This document shows, piece by piece, positions 9,107-17,462 of a stretch of DNA of 64,000 nucleotides. Below the pieces are notes generated by a model that worked only from the letters and a program-made list of their open reading frames with translations, was not told the origin of the DNA and did not search any database. A program made the translations under genes and the position numbers. Origin of the DNA: Ruminococcus champanellensis 18P13 = JCM 17042. GTDB lineage: Bacteria; Bacillota; Clostridia; Oscillospirales; Ruminococcaceae. Location: positions 2,142,113-2,206,112 of the forward strand of contig NC_021039.1 of NCBI RefSeq assembly GCF_000210095.1, given 5' to 3'. Numbering within the stretch: position 1 is the stretch's first letter; each line of letters begins with the position of its first letter.

Positions 9107-9601
9107 ATGATAAATGATTTACATACTCCTCAGATTCTATTATTTAGCGAACAGGAGGAGCCGCAAAGCTACGAAATTTACGTTTACGGAACTGATGATC
9201 TTGTTGAGCAGCATAAGGACAGCTTCTGCTTAGCATTATGTCGGTATTTAGACGAGATCCATATAAGCCAGAAAACGCTGGCAAGGTTGACAGGGATTGC
9301 TCCCTCTACACTCTCACGGTATCTTTCGGGGAAAAGAAAGATGCAGTATGACTGCCTCTGTGCGGTCTGTATCGCACTTAGACTTCACCCTTGCAGGCAG
9401 CGTTATTTGTTTTCGCTCCTGATGTATGCGTTGCCATGTTATCAGGATTTCAGAAAAGCAGATAAGAACATCATCATGGCGTATCTTGACGGCTGTGCGT
9501 TCAATAACCGTTATACGCTGACAGCCTGCAATGAACAGTTGAAGGCAATCCATGCCAAACCTCTTACACACCTGACCTCTGCTAAGGGTGACAGTGTGTA
9601 A
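9107..9601 (+). CDS. XRE-family helix-turn-helix protein of the integrative element
   Basis: 164 aa. A central helix-turn-helix (about residues 50-85: ISQKTLARLTGIAPSTLSRY then LSGKRKM) has the XRE layout. The C-terminal 70 residues are helical and Cys-containing with no assigned fold. Its stop overlaps the next gene's ATG (TAATG), so the pair is coupled. Position, just before a sigma-like protein, excisionase and integrase, matches the regulatory module of Tn916/Tn1549-like elements. Inferred role: control of excision or transfer genes. No promoter stands out. Confidence 0.8.
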   Translation: MINDLHTPQILLFSEQEEPQSYEIYVYGTDDLVEQHKDSFCLALCRYLDEIHISQKTLARLTGIAPSTLSRYLSGKRKMQYDCLCAVCIALRLHPCRQRYLFSLLMYALPCYQDFRKADKNIIMAYLDGCAFNNRYTLTACNEQLKAIHAKPLTHLTSAKGDSV

Positions 9602-10032
9602 TGGGAAGATTTATGTATGTCCACTTTGGCGATGATGTTCCCCGTAATATTGAGAAAGAGTATAACAAGCTCTTGCGAAAAGAACGATACCTTGAGGAGC
9701 GAGATGCAGAAAACGGAATGATCTATGCCGATTTTGACGCTGTTCTTGCTGCAAATCCCGATCCTGCAAGTATCCCAATAAGCGAGGAAGAAGAGCAGGA
9801 GCAGATCAGGCAACGGAACAGGCATGACTATCTGCCTGATGCCTTAGAACTTTTGAAATCGGATTTTCCTGAAGGGTATGAGCTGATACGGGATTACTTT
9901 CTGAGAGAGGACAAGGTGACGATGTGGTATCTCGTTGAGAAATACGGCTTGTCCATTGATGTGGTGCGTTATCGAATCAAGATCGCAAAGCAGAAGCTCA
10001 AAGAGTATATTATCTTGCACGAAAATGAATGA
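9601..10032 (+). CDS. Sigma-70 region-4-like protein of the integrative element
   Basis: 143 aa. The N-terminal half is charged and acidic (ISEEEEQEQIRQ). The C-terminal part (about 80-140) is a helix-turn-helix, LREDKVTMWYLVEKYGLSID then VVRYRIKIAKQKLKEY, resembling sigma factor region 4. No region 2 is seen, so it is not a full sigma factor. Proteins of this size are standard in the int/xis module of Firmicutes elements. It overlaps the XRE gene by one base. Function in this module is inferred. Confidence 0.7.
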   Translation: MGRFMYVHFGDDVPRNIEKEYNKLLRKERYLEERDAENGMIYADFDAVLAANPDPASIPISEEEEQEQIRQRNRHDYLPDALELLKSDFPEGYELIRDYFLREDKVTMWYLVEKYGLSIDVVRYRIKIAKQKLKEYIILHENE

Positions 10033-10419
10033 ATAAATATGTGCAGAACGCTGATTTTTTCTTTTTGGAGAAAGAAATATGGGAAAAACTTTCCCGATTT
10101 TGCAAAATCCTCGGTTGATATATAGAGGGGTTCATACCACTGACGTTTGATAAGGGTACGGATCACTTGCTGACATAACTATCCTCTGTGATAAGGGACG
10201 GTACGGTTTTTCCATTTGCCGCACAGTCCCCTTAGCTTTGTTTGGCAGCTGATATGCTGTCGGGAGCTTCCTCTTGATCTGAGTGGGAAGCTGCCAACAG
10301 TACATCAAATATCAGGCATAAAAATAACTGACAACGATGCACTTTGTATCTTGACAATAGAATATGGAACATCTACGCTTTTTCAGTTTCTTTTTCTGAC
10401 AGGAAGGAGGTTATGTCCT
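10033..10419. other. 387 bp leader before the excisionase gene
   Basis: No gene supported. An imperfect hairpin with GGGAC/GTCCC ends lies at 10195-10230. TTGACA (10351-10356), 17 bp, TACGCT (10374-10379) is a possible promoter with a poor -10, about 40 bp before the excisionase ATG. Confidence 0.45.
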
Positions 10420-10638
10420 ATGGATTCAATACCGCTTGAAGTTGTATATAAGAATATGTATAGCGAATATCCTGAGATACTGGAAGTGAAGGACTTATGT
10501 GAAATTCTCGGCTATGGAAAGAAAAAGGTTTATCAGCTTGTCAAGGAAGGACAGCTCAAAAAAATTCCTTGTGGTAGAACGATCAAGGTCGCAAAAGTTA
10601 CGGTTATAGATTTCGTTCTGCAATGCGCACAAAAATAA
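10420..10638 (+). CDS. Excisionase-like helix-turn-helix protein
   Basis: 72 aa from ATG 10420, behind AAGGAGG; longer upstream readings in this frame lack any such site. The helix-turn-helix and wing VKDLCEILGYGKKKVYQLVK then GQLKKIPCGRTIKVAKV match the HTH_17 / MerR-like excisionase family. It sits 136 bp before the integrase in the same direction, the usual xis-int order. Xis bends DNA at attL/attR and biases the integrase towards excision. Confidence 0.82.
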   Translation: MDSIPLEVVYKNMYSEYPEILEVKDLCEILGYGKKKVYQLVKEGQLKKIPCGRTIKVAKVTVIDFVLQCAQK

Positions 10639-10689
10639 CTGGTAGAAATGTCCCTTGTGTCAAATTTAGTAGAAGTGGTAGGAAAACGC

Positions 10690-10718
10690 TTGCAAATGGC
10701 CTTGTTTCGCGCTACAAT
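10690..10718 (+). promoter_or_regulatory. Integrase promoter
   Basis: TTGCAA (10690-10695), 17-bp spacer, TACAAT (10713-10718), 57 bp before the integrase ATG. The octamer GGTAGAAA at 10641-10648 and a variant GGTAGGAAA at 10677-10685 lie just upstream; the same octamer recurs at the attachment end. Confidence 0.7.
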
Positions 10719-10774
10719 AGAGTTATGAGGTCAATCGCGCAGACCGCCGCTTTCGACATAAGGAGGGTAATATA

Positions 10775-12100
10775 ATGAAAGCAAGTCTGCCTTTTAAGTA
10801 CATTATTGCCGATAAGAAAGGCAAAAACTATGTTGTCTTTGATTTCAAGGACGACAGTGGCAAGCGTAAGAGAAAATGGGTCACGACCGATTTGCCTGCT
10901 GACTGCTCTTATAAAGCACTGACAGCAAAGGTGAACGTCATTGTAGCAAAGTTCTATGAGGAGTTTCTCACAGGCAGATTAACAAAAGTCAAGGAAGCTC
11001 CAAAGGAAAAGGAAAAGACAGAACTCAGCGAGGAGATCCTCAGTGATGATGCTGAATGCAAGACAGGTTTTGAGTTCACGGCATTTCTTGATTACTGGCT
11101 TGAAACGATCAAACCGACACTCGCCCGAACCTCTCATCAGAGCTACACTCGCTATATCACCAGGATCAAAAACTATTTTGACGAGCGTTATCCGCATCTT
11201 CTTCTCGGCAACCTGACAGCTTTACAGCTTCAGCAGTTCTATAACGATAAGTACAACAGCGGTCTTTCGGGCAATTCGGTAAAGCATTACCACGCCAATA
11301 TCCACAAAGCACTAAAATATGCTGTAAAAATGGATATGCTCGATATAAACGTTGCAGATAAAGTTGAACTGCCGAAGATCCAGAAGTTTGAAGCCAATTT
11401 CTACAACAAGGACGAGTTGGAACAGCTCTTTGAAGTATTCAAGGGCGACAGACTTGAACTTGTGGTACATATTGCAGCCTACTACGGACTTCGCAAGAGC
11501 GAGATTATCGGTTTGAAGTGGGATTCCGTCAACTTTGAAGAAAAGAAACTCACGGTTCGCCGTAAGGTCTCCAGCACTTATGGCAGCGGCAAAGAAATGA
11601 TCTTTGTCGAAAATCAGCTTAAAACTGAGTCCAGTGTAAGAACCTTTCCCTTGATTCCTCATATTGAACAGATGCTGATCGAACGCAAAACTCTTGAAGA
11701 ATACTACTCGAAGCTCCTCGGTAAAGACTTTGACAGGGAATATGACGGCTTTGTGTGCCGTGACAACTTCGGTAAGCTGATCACGCCAAACTTTGTGACT
11801 TCTCACTTCAAGTACATCATTCAGAAAAATAAGCTCAAACATATTCGATTCCATGATCTTCGTCATTCATGTGCCAGTCTGCTGCTTGCAAACGGAGTAT
11901 CCATGAAGGCGATCCAGGAGTGGCTCGGACATTCAACATTTAATGTTACAGCCAATTTTTATAGTCACCTCGACTTTCATTCCAAAGTGGAGTCTGCGGA
12001 GACTATCGCCAAAGTGTTGGGTGGAGACAGTGCAGATACGGAGCAGGCTATCCATGATAAAGGTTCTGAGGGCAAAAAAAGTCGCAAGTCCTCAACCTGA
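10775..12100 (+). CDS. Tyrosine recombinase / integrase
   Basis: 441 aa, start behind AAGGAGG. An N-terminal arm-binding domain (about 1-65, ADKKGKNYVVFDFKDDSGKR) is followed by a SAM-like core-binding domain (about 95-185) and the catalytic domain. Catalytic residues seen: Arg in YYGLRKSEIIGLKW, HDLRHS, WLGHS, and nucleophile Tyr396 in FYSHLDF. All core residues are present, so the enzyme looks intact even though the cargo is decayed. It reads toward tRNA-Leu 270 bp away, the typical placement for an integrase using the tRNA 3' end as attB. Confidence 0.95.
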   Translation: MKASLPFKYIIADKKGKNYVVFDFKDDSGKRKRKWVTTDLPADCSYKALTAKVNVIVAKFYEEFLTGRLTKVKEAPKEKEKTELSEEILSDDAECKTGFEFTAFLDYWLETIKPTLARTSHQSYTRYITRIKNYFDERYPHLLLGNLTALQLQQFYNDKYNSGLSGNSVKHYHANIHKALKYAVKMDMLDINVADKVELPKIQKFEANFYNKDELEQLFEVFKGDRLELVVHIAAYYGLRKSEIIGLKWDSVNFEEKKLTVRRKVSSTYGSGKEMIFVENQLKTESSVRTFPLIPHIEQMLIERKTLEEYYSKLLGKDFDREYDGFVCRDNFGKLITPNFVTSHFKYIIQKNKLKHIRFHDLRHSCASLLLANGVSMKAIQEWLGHSTFNVTANFYSHLDFHSKVESAETIAKVLGGDSADTEQAIHDKGSEGKKSRKSST

Positions 12101-12151
12101 GAACCTGCGATAATAGTGTGCCGATCGTCTACCCATTCTACCACGGCGGCA
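12084..12151 (-). other. tRNA-Leu 5'-half copy followed by a minus-strand terminator hairpin
   Basis: Minus strand 12151-12127 matches the first 25 nt of the intact tRNA-Leu at 12 kb in 22 positions (acceptor strand and D-arm). The rest of a tRNA is not present. It is followed by GCAGGTTCTCA-ggt-TGAGGACTTGC (12108-12084, two wobble pairs) and, on the minus strand, GAC then seven T (12074-12080). Together it resembles a short transcript unit or a tRNA remnant left by an insertion. The hairpin overlaps the last codons of the integrase. Confidence 0.5.
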
Positions 12152-12259
12152 TTATAAAAAAAAGTAAAAAAAGTCAATCAAGTCAACTTGACACGGGGGA
12201 TAAAAATCTTTTGTGCTAAGACCAAAAATGAAAGTGAAATTGAAAAAAGCAGCGATTTT

Positions 12260-12319
12260 GGTAGAAAATTTGGTAGAAATCCGGTAGAAAAACGCTCATT
12301 CACAAGAAACTTTTCTACC
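12260..12319. repeat. GGTAGAAA repeats: probable integrase arm-type sites
   Basis: Three direct copies of GGTAGAAA (12260-12267, 12272-12279, 12283-12290; 11-12 bp apart) and one inverted copy (TTTCTACC, 12312-12319) lie between integrase and tRNA-Leu. The same octamer occurs ahead of the integrase at 10641. Clusters of short phased repeats near an att core are typical arm-binding sites of tyrosine recombinases. Assignment is by position and pattern. Confidence 0.55.
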
Positions 12320-12327
12320 AAATTAGT

Positions 12328-12367
12328 CAGAAAATAAGAAAAGAATGCCGTAAAATCGACATTCTTT
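12328..12367 (-). terminator. Terminator downstream of tRNA-Leu
   Basis: AAAGAATGTCG / CGGCATTCTTT on the minus strand (12367-12357 and 12350-12340), one wobble pair, followed by TTCTTATTTTCTG; begins 4 nt after the tRNA CCA end. Confidence 0.7.
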
Positions 12368-12370
12368 CAT

Positions 12371-12458
12371 TGGTGCCGCTAACCGGACTTGAACCGGTAC
12401 GGGTTTTACCCCGAGGGATTTTAAGTCCCTTGTGTCTACCAATTCCACCACAGCGGCA
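12371..12458 (-). tRNA. tRNA-Leu (anticodon UAA), encoded CCA
   Basis: An 88-nt minus-strand gene starting TGCCGCTGTGGTGGAATTGG and ending ...AGCGGCACCA. The acceptor ends pair, the D-arm and long variable arm fit a class II leucine tRNA, and the anticodon loop is CTTAAAA (anticodon at 12423-12421). The T-arm reads GGTTCAAGTCC. Promoter at 12467-12495. The integrative element abuts its 3' end, so the 3' segment is the likely att core; no second copy of that segment is seen to the left within the window. Confidence 0.97.
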
Positions 12459-12466
12459 ATGCATTT

Positions 12467-12495
12467 ATTATACTACAGAATTCCTCTTTTGTCAA
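12467..12495 (-). promoter_or_regulatory. tRNA-Leu promoter
   Basis: Minus strand TTGACA (12490-12495), 17-bp spacer, TATAAT (12467-12472), 8 bp before the mature tRNA 5' end. Confidence 0.85.
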
Positions 12496-12536
12496 CTGTT
12501 TTTGCGCTTTCTGAGATGATGCTTTGGATATCGCAT

Positions 12537-12572
12537 AAAAAACATCCGCTGCATATGATGCTACAGCGGATG
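12537..12572 (-). terminator. Terminator of the lysine (asd-dapA-dapB) operon
   Basis: CATCCGCTG / CAGCGGATG, 9-bp perfect stem with 12-nt loop, then six T on the minus strand, 8 bp after the dapB stop. Confidence 0.85.
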
Positions 12573-12579
12573 CTTTGCT

Positions 12580-13341
12580 TTAGCCTCGTTCGTTGATCAA
12601 ATCATTCATATCATACAAGCCCGCTTTTTTGCCCTGCAAAAATACAGCGGCGTTGATGGATCCCACAGCAAACACGCCCTTGGATGCGGCAGAGTGGGAA
12701 ATGGTAATGGTTTCGTCGTGCCCGGCAAACAGCACCTCATGCTCGCCTACAATGGTACCGCCCCGGATGGCGTGAATGCCGATCTCGTTTTTATCCCGCT
12801 TGCAGCGTCTGGAGTGGCGGTCATAGACATACTGATGGGGTACTGCCATGGTTTCGTTGATGGCATTTGCAATCATCAGCGCCGTACCACTGGGTGCATC
12901 AATCTTCTGGTTGTGATGCTTTTCGATGATCTCCACATCAAACTGATCCCCCAGCAAAGCAGTTGCCTTCTTCGCCAGGCTCACCAGCAGGTTGATGCCC
13001 AAAGACATATTCCAGGAGAAGAAAACCGGGATCTGCTTTGCCGCTTCCTTGATGGAAGCGATCTGTTCGTCCGTATAACCGGTGGTAGCAAATACAGCGG
13101 CGGTGCCGGTGGACAGGCAGTATGCCAGCAATCCTTCCAGAGTGGAAGGGTGTGAATAGTCCACGATCACATCCGGCTTTTCCGGCAGTTCCTCCGGCTT
13201 GGAAACGATGGGAAAGTCTGCATAGGCGGTGGTGTTCAGGTCAATACCGCTGATGATCCTGCAATCGGCTCGTTCCTGCACACACTGGTAAATAGTGTGC
13301 CCCATTTTCCCGTTGGCACCGCATATTGTAATATTCGTCAT
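12580..13341 (-). CDS. dapB: 4-hydroxy-tetrahydrodipicolinate reductase
   Basis: 253 aa from ATG 13341, chosen because AAGGAG lies just upstream; an upstream ATG at 13374 would add an unconserved tail. N-terminal Rossmann motif GANGKMG binds NAD(P)H. The substrate motif EKHHNQKIDAPSGTA (about 150-165) carries the catalytic His and Lys. It reduces 4-hydroxy-tetrahydrodipicolinate to tetrahydrodipicolinate, giving diaminopimelate for peptidoglycan and lysine. Last gene of the asd operon, 56 bp after dapA, and followed by a terminator. Expression should respond to lysine through the riboswitch at 16084-16343. Confidence 0.97.
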   Translation of the reverse strand: MTNITICGANGKMGHTIYQCVQERADCRIISGIDLNTTAYADFPIVSKPEELPEKPDVIVDYSHPSTLEGLLAYCLSTGTAAVFATTGYTDEQIASIKEAAKQIPVFFSWNMSLGINLLVSLAKKATALLGDQFDVEIIEKHHNQKIDAPSGTALMIANAINETMAVPHQYVYDRHSRRCKRDKNEIGIHAIRGGTIVGEHEVLFAGHDETITISHSAASKGVFAVGSINAAVFLQGKKAGLYDMNDLINERG

Positions 13342-13397
13342 ATGTAGTTTCTCCTTTTTGAAAAACCGCTGCATAGGACATGCAGCGGCATTTTACT

Positions 13398-14294
13398 TTA
13401 AAGTTCCGGAATCAGCTTGTGCTTTTGCAGACAAGCCACCAGAGTGGTCAGATTTTCGCTGCTCATTCTTACAAGCGGCATCCGGCAGCTGCCCACGTTC
13501 ATGCCCATCAGATTCATAGCTTCCTTGATCGGAATCGGATTGACTTCAGAGAACAGAGCGTTGATCAGCTCCAGATACTTCAGCTGTAAAGCAGTGGCAG
13601 ACTTGAAATTACCCTTCAGACAGAACTGTGTGATCTCATGTGTCTCCCGGGGCAGGATATTGGACAGAACGGAAATGACGCCTGCACCGCCCAGAGACAT
13701 CACCGGTACAATCATATCATCGTTGCCGCTGTAAATATCCAGCTGATCTCCACAGCGCTCAAACAGCTTTGCAACGTAGGAAATGTTTCCGCTGGCTTCC
13801 TTGACCGCCACAATATTCTTGTGACCCGCAAGCTGCGTGTACGTGTCAATTGCAATATTCATACCTGTACGGGAAGGAACATTGTAGAGGATGATGGGGA
13901 TATTGACGCTATTGGCAATCATGGTGAAATGTGCAACCAATCCAGCCTGGCTGGTCTTGTTGTAATAGGGTGTCACCAGCAGCAGCCCGTCAGCGCCGCA
14001 CTTTTCAGCCTCCTGGGACAGCTGAACCGCATAGTCCGTATCATTGCTGCCCGTACCGGCAATGACCGGGATCCGCTTGTTGACATGCTCCACAGCAAAG
14101 CGAATGCACTCCACATGCTCCTCGTCCGACAGGGTCGCCGATTCACCGGTGGTGCCGCAGACGATGATGGCATCCGTTCCGTTGTCGATCTGGTAATCCA
14201 GGTTCATGGCAAACTCTTCATAGTTTACAGTTCCGTCCAGATTGAACGGAGTCACAATGGCAACGCCGGCACCGGTAAAAATGGTGTTCTTCAT
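13398..14294 (-). CDS. dapA: 4-hydroxy-tetrahydrodipicolinate synthase
   Basis: 298 aa, (beta/alpha)8 class I aldolase. Seen: pyruvate-site GTTGESATL (about 46-54), YNVPSRTG (about 135), and the Schiff-base Lys in VAVKEASGN (about 165). It condenses pyruvate with aspartate-semialdehyde, the first step to diaminopimelate. Upstream neighbours asd and an unknown gene supply its substrate or an unassigned function, and dapB takes its product. The C-terminal tail is normal. Start ATG 14294 gives the usual MKNTIFTGAGVAIVTPF beginning. Confidence 0.97.
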   Translation of the reverse strand: MKNTIFTGAGVAIVTPFNLDGTVNYEEFAMNLDYQIDNGTDAIIVCGTTGESATLSDEEHVECIRFAVEHVNKRIPVIAGTGSNDTDYAVQLSQEAEKCGADGLLLVTPYYNKTSQAGLVAHFTMIANSVNIPIILYNVPSRTGMNIAIDTYTQLAGHKNIVAVKEASGNISYVAKLFERCGDQLDIYSGNDDMIVPVMSLGGAGVISVLSNILPRETHEITQFCLKGNFKSATALQLKYLELINALFSEVNPIPIKEAMNLMGMNVGSCRMPLVRMSSENLTTLVACLQKHKLIPEL

Positions 14295-14356
14295 AGGTAC
14301 TCATTCCTTTCAAAAACAATTCAGGCATACCGCACAAGCCCCGTGCGTTGCTGCCT

Positions 14357-14959
14357 TTATTGGATGGATACGAAATTCCGCATGATCTTTTCGATGGAAA
14401 CCGGGGTTCCGACCTGAAAATCCGCCCGGAGTCCGTAGGTATACACAGGCAGCTCCCCAAGCTCATCAAGCACCTTGCATGCCTGTTGAATGGTTTCCTT
14501 TGTGCAGCTGTTAACGTCCAGGAACACCTGTTCTGTTTCCGGCGCATCCGCTGTGACATGCGTCACGGTGACACAGCGCTTGGATTCAGTCACTGCCAGA
14601 TATTCCGGTTTTTTAGAAAGCAGAAAGGCACGATTTTCGCTGATGCAGTCCTTGGCGCCACAGAAGTGGAGCATATTGTCCAGTGCCGCACTTTCCACAT
14701 TGGTGCAGTCGTCCGGCAGCACGATCAGATAATCCAGCTTCATAAAGCCCTTGTAGACGCTTGTGCCGATGAAACGGCGAAGCTCCTCAACGGTTTCGTC
14801 AAAATCTACCAGATAATCGGATACATAGGGAAGCTCCCGGGGTTCGTTCATGGAAAAATCCACAAAATCAGATGCGGAGATCAGCGCATTGGGATTGCGC
14901 AGATTCAGCAAAGAGATCAAAAGCGTGTCATTTTCTGCACTGATAAATACGTTTCTCAT
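14357..14959 (-). CDS. Unknown protein inside the lysine biosynthesis operon
   Basis: 200 aa from ATG 14959, which overlaps the asd stop by one base (TGATG). I do not recognise the family. It has no signal peptide or membrane segment; it looks like a soluble alpha/beta protein. The N-terminus MRNVFISAENDTLLISLL and the C-terminal DVNSCTKETIQQACKVLDEL then GELPVYTYGLRADFQVGTPV are the most distinctive parts. Coupled to asd and followed 62 bp later by dapA, so it should be made with the pathway enzymes. A regulatory or accessory role for the aspartate-semialdehyde branch is possible, but nothing in the sequence proves it. Confidence 0.75.
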   Translation of the reverse strand: MRNVFISAENDTLLISLLNLRNPNALISASDFVDFSMNEPRELPYVSDYLVDFDETVEELRRFIGTSVYKGFMKLDYLIVLPDDCTNVESAALDNMLHFCGAKDCISENRAFLLSKKPEYLAVTESKRCVTVTHVTADAPETEQVFLDVNSCTKETIQQACKVLDELGELPVYTYGLRADFQVGTPVSIEKIMRNFVSIQ

Positions 14960-16038
14960 CAATCAAAATACCCTTTAGCAGCCAGAAGCTCAGCCAGCAA
15001 AACACCGCCGCCTGCTGCGCCCCGGAGTGTGTTGTGGGACAGGCATACAAACTTGTAATCGTACTGTGTATCCTCTCTCAGACGGCCGATGGAAATTGCC
15101 ATGCCATTCTCCAGGTTCCGGTCCAGCTTCGCCTGGGGCCGGTCATTTTCCTCGAAGTAATGGAGGAACTGCTTCGGTGCAGAGGGCAGCTCCAGTTCCT
15201 GGGGCACGCCGGAAAATGCCTTCCAGCACTGGAGGATCTCCTCCTTGGAGGGCTTGTTTTCAAAGGAAACGAATACAGCGGCAGTGTGGCCATCCTGTAC
15301 CGGCACACGCAGGCACTGGGTGGTGATGGAGGGTGTCGCCGTCTTGACAATCTGATTGTTTTCGATGGTGCCCCATACCTTCAACGGCTCCTGCTCAGAC
15401 TTTTCTTCCTCACCGCCAATGTAGGGAATCAGGTTATCCACCATTTCCGGCCAGGTCTTGAAGGTCTTGCCGGCACCGGAAATTGCCTGATAGGTGCATG
15501 CCAGCACATGCTTCAAGCCGTACTTCCGCAGGGGGTGCAGGGCAGGAACATAACTCTGGATGGAGCAGTTGGACTTGACCGCAATGAAGCCCCGCTTGGT
15601 ACCCAGCCGCTTCCGCTGTGCATCAATGATTTCAATATGCTCCGGATTGATCTCCGGAACCACCATGGGCACATCCGGTGTAAAACGGTTTGCGGAGTTG
15701 TTGGAAACCACCGGGCACTCAGCCTTAGCGTATGCTTCCTCCAGCTTCTTGATCTCGTCCTTTTTCATATCTACTGCGCAGAACACAAAGTCCACCTGGG
15801 ATGCAATCTTCTCTATGTCCGCAGTTGCGTCCATCATGATCATATCCTTCATTGCAGCAGGCATCGGTGTGGTCATCGCCCAGCGGCTTCCCACTGCCTC
15901 TTCATAGGTCTTTCCGGCAGAACGGGGGGATGCAGCCAGCACCTTTACCCGGAACCAGGGATGATTCTCCAGCAGCGTTGCAAAACGCTGACCAACCATG
16001 CCCGTTGCACCAATGATACCTACATTGTATTGCTTCAT
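14959..16038 (-). CDS. asd: Aspartate-semialdehyde dehydrogenase
   Basis: 359 aa. N-terminal NADP motif IGATGMVGQRF, catalytic Cys in VKSNCSIQSYVPAL (about 155), GAGKTF, and C-terminal SHNTLRGAAGGGVLLAELL. Length and the SNCSIQSY motif place it in the longer fungal/archaeal-like ASADH branch rather than the E. coli one. It reduces aspartyl phosphate to the semialdehyde at the branch point to lysine/DAP, threonine and methionine. First gene of the operon, behind a lysine riboswitch and strong promoter. AAGGAG is about 10 nt before the ATG. Confidence 0.97.
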   Translation of the reverse strand: MKQYNVGIIGATGMVGQRFATLLENHPWFRVKVLAASPRSAGKTYEEAVGSRWAMTTPMPAAMKDMIMMDATADIEKIASQVDFVFCAVDMKKDEIKKLEEAYAKAECPVVSNNSANRFTPDVPMVVPEINPEHIEIIDAQRKRLGTKRGFIAVKSNCSIQSYVPALHPLRKYGLKHVLACTYQAISGAGKTFKTWPEMVDNLIPYIGGEEEKSEQEPLKVWGTIENNQIVKTATPSITTQCLRVPVQDGHTAAVFVSFENKPSKEEILQCWKAFSGVPQELELPSAPKQFLHYFEENDRPQAKLDRNLENGMAISIGRLREDTQYDYKFVCLSHNTLRGAAGGGVLLAELLAAKGYFD

Positions 16039-16083
16039 TTTTCATTCGCTCCTTGTGTTAATTTGTGAAAAGTGTATAATATG

Positions 16084-16343
16084 AAAAAAACCGGTTGAAA
16101 ACCGGCCCATCATAAGATATAATAGAAGTATTGGCATATACATCAGCGGAAGTGATCTATATGCCGATAGCGCTCCATCAATCCATGATGACAGTCACAA
16201 GCTTGTTCAGCCTGTGCCCAGAAGATGCGTTGCCGGGCACCCTCTTCGGCGGTTTTGCCTTTCTGCATGCACCGGAATGGCTGTTCCGCTGAATACTATC
16301 CGTATTCTGTGCAATGCATACTCTTCTTAACCGCACCTCTACC
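16084..16343 (-). promoter_or_regulatory. Lysine riboswitch (L box) with terminator, controlling asd
   Basis: The minus strand carries the L-box conserved blocks in order: GGTAGAGGTGCGG (from 16343), AAGAGTATGC, GCCGAAGAGGGTGCC, CTGGGCACAGGCTG, and a 3' CTATC (16170-16166) that closes P1 with the 5' GGTAG (16343-16339). The expression platform ends in a terminator, CCGGTT/AACCGG (16091-16096 / 16100-16105) followed by seven T (16084-16090). Lysine binding is expected to favour termination before asd. No competing antiterminator pairing was worked out. Confidence 0.93.
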
Positions 16344-16356
16344 TTATTCAATTACA

Positions 16357-16385
16357 ATCATAGCATTTATTTTTTTGCTTGTCAA
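16357..16385 (-). promoter_or_regulatory. Promoter of the riboswitch-asd operon
   Basis: Minus strand TTGACA (16380-16385), 17-bp spacer, TATGAT (16357-16362), about 14 bp before the start of the L-box aptamer. Confidence 0.85.
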
Positions 16386-16414
16386 TATGAATTTAAAAAA
16401 GCCAGGAGAAATCA

Positions 16415-17440
16415 ATGAAAAAATCTGATTTTTATTATGATCTGCCGGAGGAACTGATCGCCCAGACCCCGATCGAGCCCCGGAATCAGTCCCGCCTGAT
16501 GGTAATCGACCGGGAAACCGGTGCTGTTTCCCATCAGCATTTCTATAATCTATGCGATATGCTCCAGGAAGGTGACTTACTGGTACTCAACGACAGCCGT
16601 GTCATTCCTGCTCGCCTGTACGGAGAGAAAATAGACAATGGCACCTTTATTGAATTTCTGCTGTTGGAGCAGAAAGGGGATAAGCTGTGGGAGCTGATCT
16701 GCCGTCCGGGCAAAAAAGCCAAGGTTGGCACCCGGTTTTCCTTCGGCGGCGGCAGGCTCATCGGCGAGGTAGTGGAGGTCAAGGAAGACGGAAATCGACT
16801 GGTGCAGTTTACCTGCGAGGGGAACTTCTTTACCGCCCTGGAGGATGTGGGGCAAATGCCTCTGCCTCCCTATATCAAGGCAAAGCTCCAGGACAAAGAG
16901 CGCTACCAGACTGTCTACTCCCGGGAACTTGGCTCCGCAGCTGCCCCCACCGCCGGGCTGCATTTCACAAAGGAAATGCTGCAGCAGTTACAGGACAAAG
17001 GCGTACGCCTTGCCTATGTGACCCTACATGTGGGACTGGGTACCTTCCGTCCCGTAAAGGAAGATGATGTACTGCAGCATAAAATGCACAGTGAGCATTA
17101 CGCCATGTCCCAGGAAACGGCAGATCTGATCAACCAGACCAAGGCAGCTGGGGGACGGGTCATCTGCGTAGGCACCACCTCCTGCCGGACGGTGGAGAGC
17201 ATCGCCACCTTTTTTGGCAAGATCCAGGCTTGCGAAGGGTACACGGACATTTTCATCTATCCTGGCTATCAGTTCAAGGTCATGGACGGACTGATTACAA
17301 ACTTCCATCTGCCGGAAAGCACCTTGATTATGCTGGTTTCCGCTTTTCTCGGCTACGACAATACCATGCGTGCCTACAAGACAGCTGTTGAAGAAAAATA
17401 CCGGTTCTTCAGCTTCGGGGACGCATGCTTCATCCGGTAA
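16415..17440 (+). CDS. queA: S-adenosylmethionine:tRNA ribosyltransferase-isomerase
   Basis: 341 aa, full length. The N-terminus [18 protein letters not shown] then LMVIDRETG is characteristic. [12 protein letters not shown] and [10 protein letters not shown] (about 170-205) form the active-site region, with [15 protein letters not shown] near the end. It transfers the ribosyl part of SAM to preQ1 in tRNA, making epoxyqueuosine. It diverges from the asd riboswitch. Tgt starts 22 bp downstream, so two consecutive queuosine steps are co-transcribed. Ribosome site CAGGAG lies before the ATG. Confidence 0.97.
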   Translation: MKKSDFYYDLPEELIAQTPIEPRNQSRLMVIDRETGAVSHQHFYNLCDMLQEGDLLVLNDSRVIPARLYGEKIDNGTFIEFLLLEQKGDKLWELICRPGKKAKVGTRFSFGGGRLIGEVVEVKEDGNRLVQFTCEGNFFTALEDVGQMPLPPYIKAKLQDKERYQTVYSRELGSAAAPTAGLHFTKEMLQQLQDKGVRLAYVTLHVGLGTFRPVKEDDVLQHKMHSEHYAMSQETADLINQTKAAGGRVICVGTTSCRTVESIATFFGKIQACEGYTDIFIYPGYQFKVMDGLITNFHLPESTLIMLVSAFLGYDNTMRAYKTAVEEKYRFFSFGDACFIR

Positions 17441-17462
17441 CCAACACAGCAAGGAGCGTATT

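Noticed and set aside
10216-10419. N-terminal extension of the excisionase frame
   Set aside because: AAGGAGG sits just before ATG 10420 and the extension resembles no excisionase.
12127-12151. Second complete tRNA gene
   Set aside because: Only the acceptor 5' strand and D-arm match; no anticodon arm, T-arm or 3' acceptor strand follows.
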